This document shows, piece after piece, positions 24,122-25,195 of a stretch of DNA of 25,195 nucleotides. Every line of letters starts with the position of its first letter. Within the stretch, counting starts at the first letter, position 1. Origin of the DNA: Zygnema circumcarinatum (Eukaryota; Streptophyta; Zygnematophyceae; Zygnematales; Zygnemataceae). Under the pieces are notes generated by a model. The model was not told where the DNA came from. It saw nothing but the letters and a program-made list of their open reading frames with translations, and ran no database searches. The position numbers were made by a program, and so were the translations under genes. The stretch spans positions 723,552 to 748,746 of the forward strand of contig CM074821.1 of the NCBI GenBank assembly GCA_037447605.1. The letters are read 5' to 3'.

Positions 24122-24127
24122 AATAAA
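24122..24127 (+). terminator. AATAAA polyadenylation signal of CAP-H2
   Basis: AATAAA lies 26 bases after the CAP-H2 stop codon. The position is suitable, but the signal is loosely defined in plants and algae. Confidence 0.4.
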
Positions 24128-24362
24128 GTCTGAAACCGATTTTCAATAACAGAAATTCATGTTTGCTAGTTGAATTTCGAATATGCATTGAAATGAGCTT
24201 AGGTAGGTTGATGGGTCTGATATACGTGACGGCGTAACTGTATGCGCATAGCTGCAGGGTGTAGTGTAATGATGATGTTGTATGAAGGAAGAGTTCTGTG
24301 TATTCCGCCTCTTATTTATACAGTGAATGGCCACTGCAATTCAAGATGGGTTTTGAAAAGTG

Positions 24363-24430
24363 CAATATCGTTTACGATACTGGTATCGAAATATCGTTGC
24401 CAGTACAATATCTGCAATGACTACCGAAAT
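24363..24430. repeat. ATATCG-rich dispersed repeat, copy 2
   Basis: Contains CAATATCG, GAAATATCG and ATATCGTTGCCAGTACAATA, followed by GACTACC, paralleling the copy at 1538-1670 in the same orientation. Similarity is partial. Confidence 0.5.
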
Positions 24431-24782
24431 TTTGGAATTTGAAAGATGGAACCTGCCCTCCAGTCTCGAAATACTTCCTCTTCATACTTGGTCCAAGAAA
24501 GGACCAAAACGACCCACAACAGAATCGTTACGCCCAGGCGAAAGAAAATGGCATTGATCTCAGGATGGCAAGGTCATCAAACATACACATGGACAAAATT
24601 AGCAGCATGTGGAACCACGAGGAATTGGTCGCAAAGGACCTAAGCACGCCCAGGACGACACATGCAGCCATTATCTAAGAGAACACAAGCCTGACTTGAG
24701 ACAAATTTCCTCAACACAGTCGACCCACAACCAATAGCTCAAAACCGGCTGCCTTTGTCGCAGGCACTCCCCCGCCATTCAT

Positions 24783-24944
24783 TCACTCGCTGTCCCTCAG
24801 AGCCTTCACAACTTCAATGACTGCCGAAAAGTCGCTCTCTCCGAACCCCGCCTCCCTCGCCTCGAGGAACACGCCGTTGGCCGCCGCCGCCACCGGGAGA
24901 CTCTGACCGACCTCGCGGGCGAGAGCGAGGGCGAGACGGAGGTC
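24783..24944 (-). CDS. GLYR: glyoxylate/succinic semialdehyde reductase, last coding exon (partial)
   Basis: Only the 3'-terminal coding exon lies in the window: 53 residues plus TGA, entered in phase 0 after the acceptor CTTGGCAG. It reads DLRLALALAREVGQSLPVAA and on through FLEAREAGFGESDFSAVIE, ending ALRDSE. This matches the C-terminal helices of the beta-hydroxyacid dehydrogenase family, and most closely the plant glyoxylate/succinic semialdehyde reductases, which use NADPH to reduce glyoxylate and succinic semialdehyde. 3-hydroxyisobutyrate dehydrogenase is the main alternative. The Rossmann domain and catalytic Lys would lie beyond position 25195. The gene converges with CAP-H2. The intron running to the window edge is a GA repeat. 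Confidence 0.8.
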   Translation of the reverse strand, partial: DLRLALALAREVGQSLPVAAAANGVFLEAREAGFGESDFSAVIEVVKALRDSE

Positions 24945-25021
24945 CTGCCAAGGGCAGCCGCCAAGGACAAACTCCGTCAGCATGGAAATACAAACGAATG
25001 CAATAGCACAATGGAGGCCTC

Positions 25022-25130
25022 GACGAGAGAGAGAGAGAGAGAGGGGGGTGAGAGAGAGTGATGGGGAGAGAGAGAGAGGGAGAGAGAGAGGGAGAGAGTG
25101 AGAGGGGGGGTGTGAGAGAGAGATGGAGAC

Positions 25131-25195
<65 letters not shown>
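25022..25195. repeat. (GA)n repeat in the GLYR intron, running off the window
   Basis: GAGAGA with GGGGGTGAGAG interruptions becomes a pure (GA)n run to the last base. The boundary of the window falls inside it. It is CT-rich in the sense direction of GLYR and lies upstream of the acceptor at 24945. Confidence 0.9.

Larger units (their letters stand above)
24097..24782. other. 3' interval between convergent CAP-H2 and GLYR
   Basis: Carries the CAP-H2 3' end with AATAAA, the second ATATCG-rich repeat copy (about 24363-24430), and otherwise unremarkable sequence. The short frames here show no family-like content. Confidence 0.6.

Noticed and set aside
23085-24188. Frames of 267, 278 and 242 codons crossing 23373-23785
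   Set aside because: Only their ends correspond to CAP-H2 exons 10 and 11; the middle is minisatellite intron.

Overview
The window is eukaryotic nuclear DNA from the green lineage, most likely a streptophyte or other green alga. The reasons are: many short GT-AG introns, mostly ending in TGCAG; protein-coding exons rather than operons; a Viridiplantae-type gene set, including a homologue of the plant TRAPPII subunit TRIPP; degenerate TTTAGGG (plant-type telomere) repeats; and purine/pyrimidine-biased satellites in introns. The species assignment is inference only. No bacterial operon, CRISPR array, rRNA, tRNA or intact transposon was recognised.

Layout: (1) 1-1768, repeat-rich DNA without a recognised gene: GTACG-rich tandem repeats, a TTTAGGG-like array, and an ATATCG-rich dispersed repeat. 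(2) 7950-1769, minus strand: 12-exon TRIPP gene, rebuilt exon by exon, 956 residues. (3) 7951-10195, intergenic, with GTACGG inverted repeats, a TGCATT/AATGCA-rich patch and a telo-box-like site. (4) 10255-13558, plus: 11-exon tRNA (guanine-N7) methyltransferase (METTL1/Trm8), 279 residues, one junction looking like a GC-AG intron. (5) 14123-17480, plus: 8-exon methylenetetrahydrofolate-reductase-family protein with a probable organelle transit peptide; its last intron is filled by an 11/12-bp minisatellite. (6) 17481-18428, intergenic, with a second GTACG cluster. (7) 18429-24096, plus: 11-exon condensin II subunit CAP-H2, 690 residues. (8) 24097-24782, 3' flank between convergent genes. (9) 24944-24783, minus: last coding exon of a glyoxylate/succinic semialdehyde reductase (beta-hydroxyacid dehydrogenase) whose body lies beyond the right edge.

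The genes are unrelated housekeeping functions (membrane traffic, tRNA modification, one-carbon/flavin metabolism, chromosome structure, aldehyde detoxification) and do not form a pathway. TRIPP and METTL1 are divergent and may share the 7951-10195 interval as promoter DNA; METTL1, the MTHFR-like gene and CAP-H2 lie head to tail; CAP-H2 and the reductase converge.

The four complete models each sum to a multiple of three and keep phase at every junction. That is good internal support, but splice sites were chosen by eye and by remembered family sequences, without transcripts or searches. The least certain junctions are flagged in each entry. I did not find a convincing new biological system. 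The most unusual items are the minisatellite that reiterates a 3' splice-site-like motif, the possible GC-AG intron, the GTACGG clusters, and an unexplained 141-codon antisense frame at 13510-13935.
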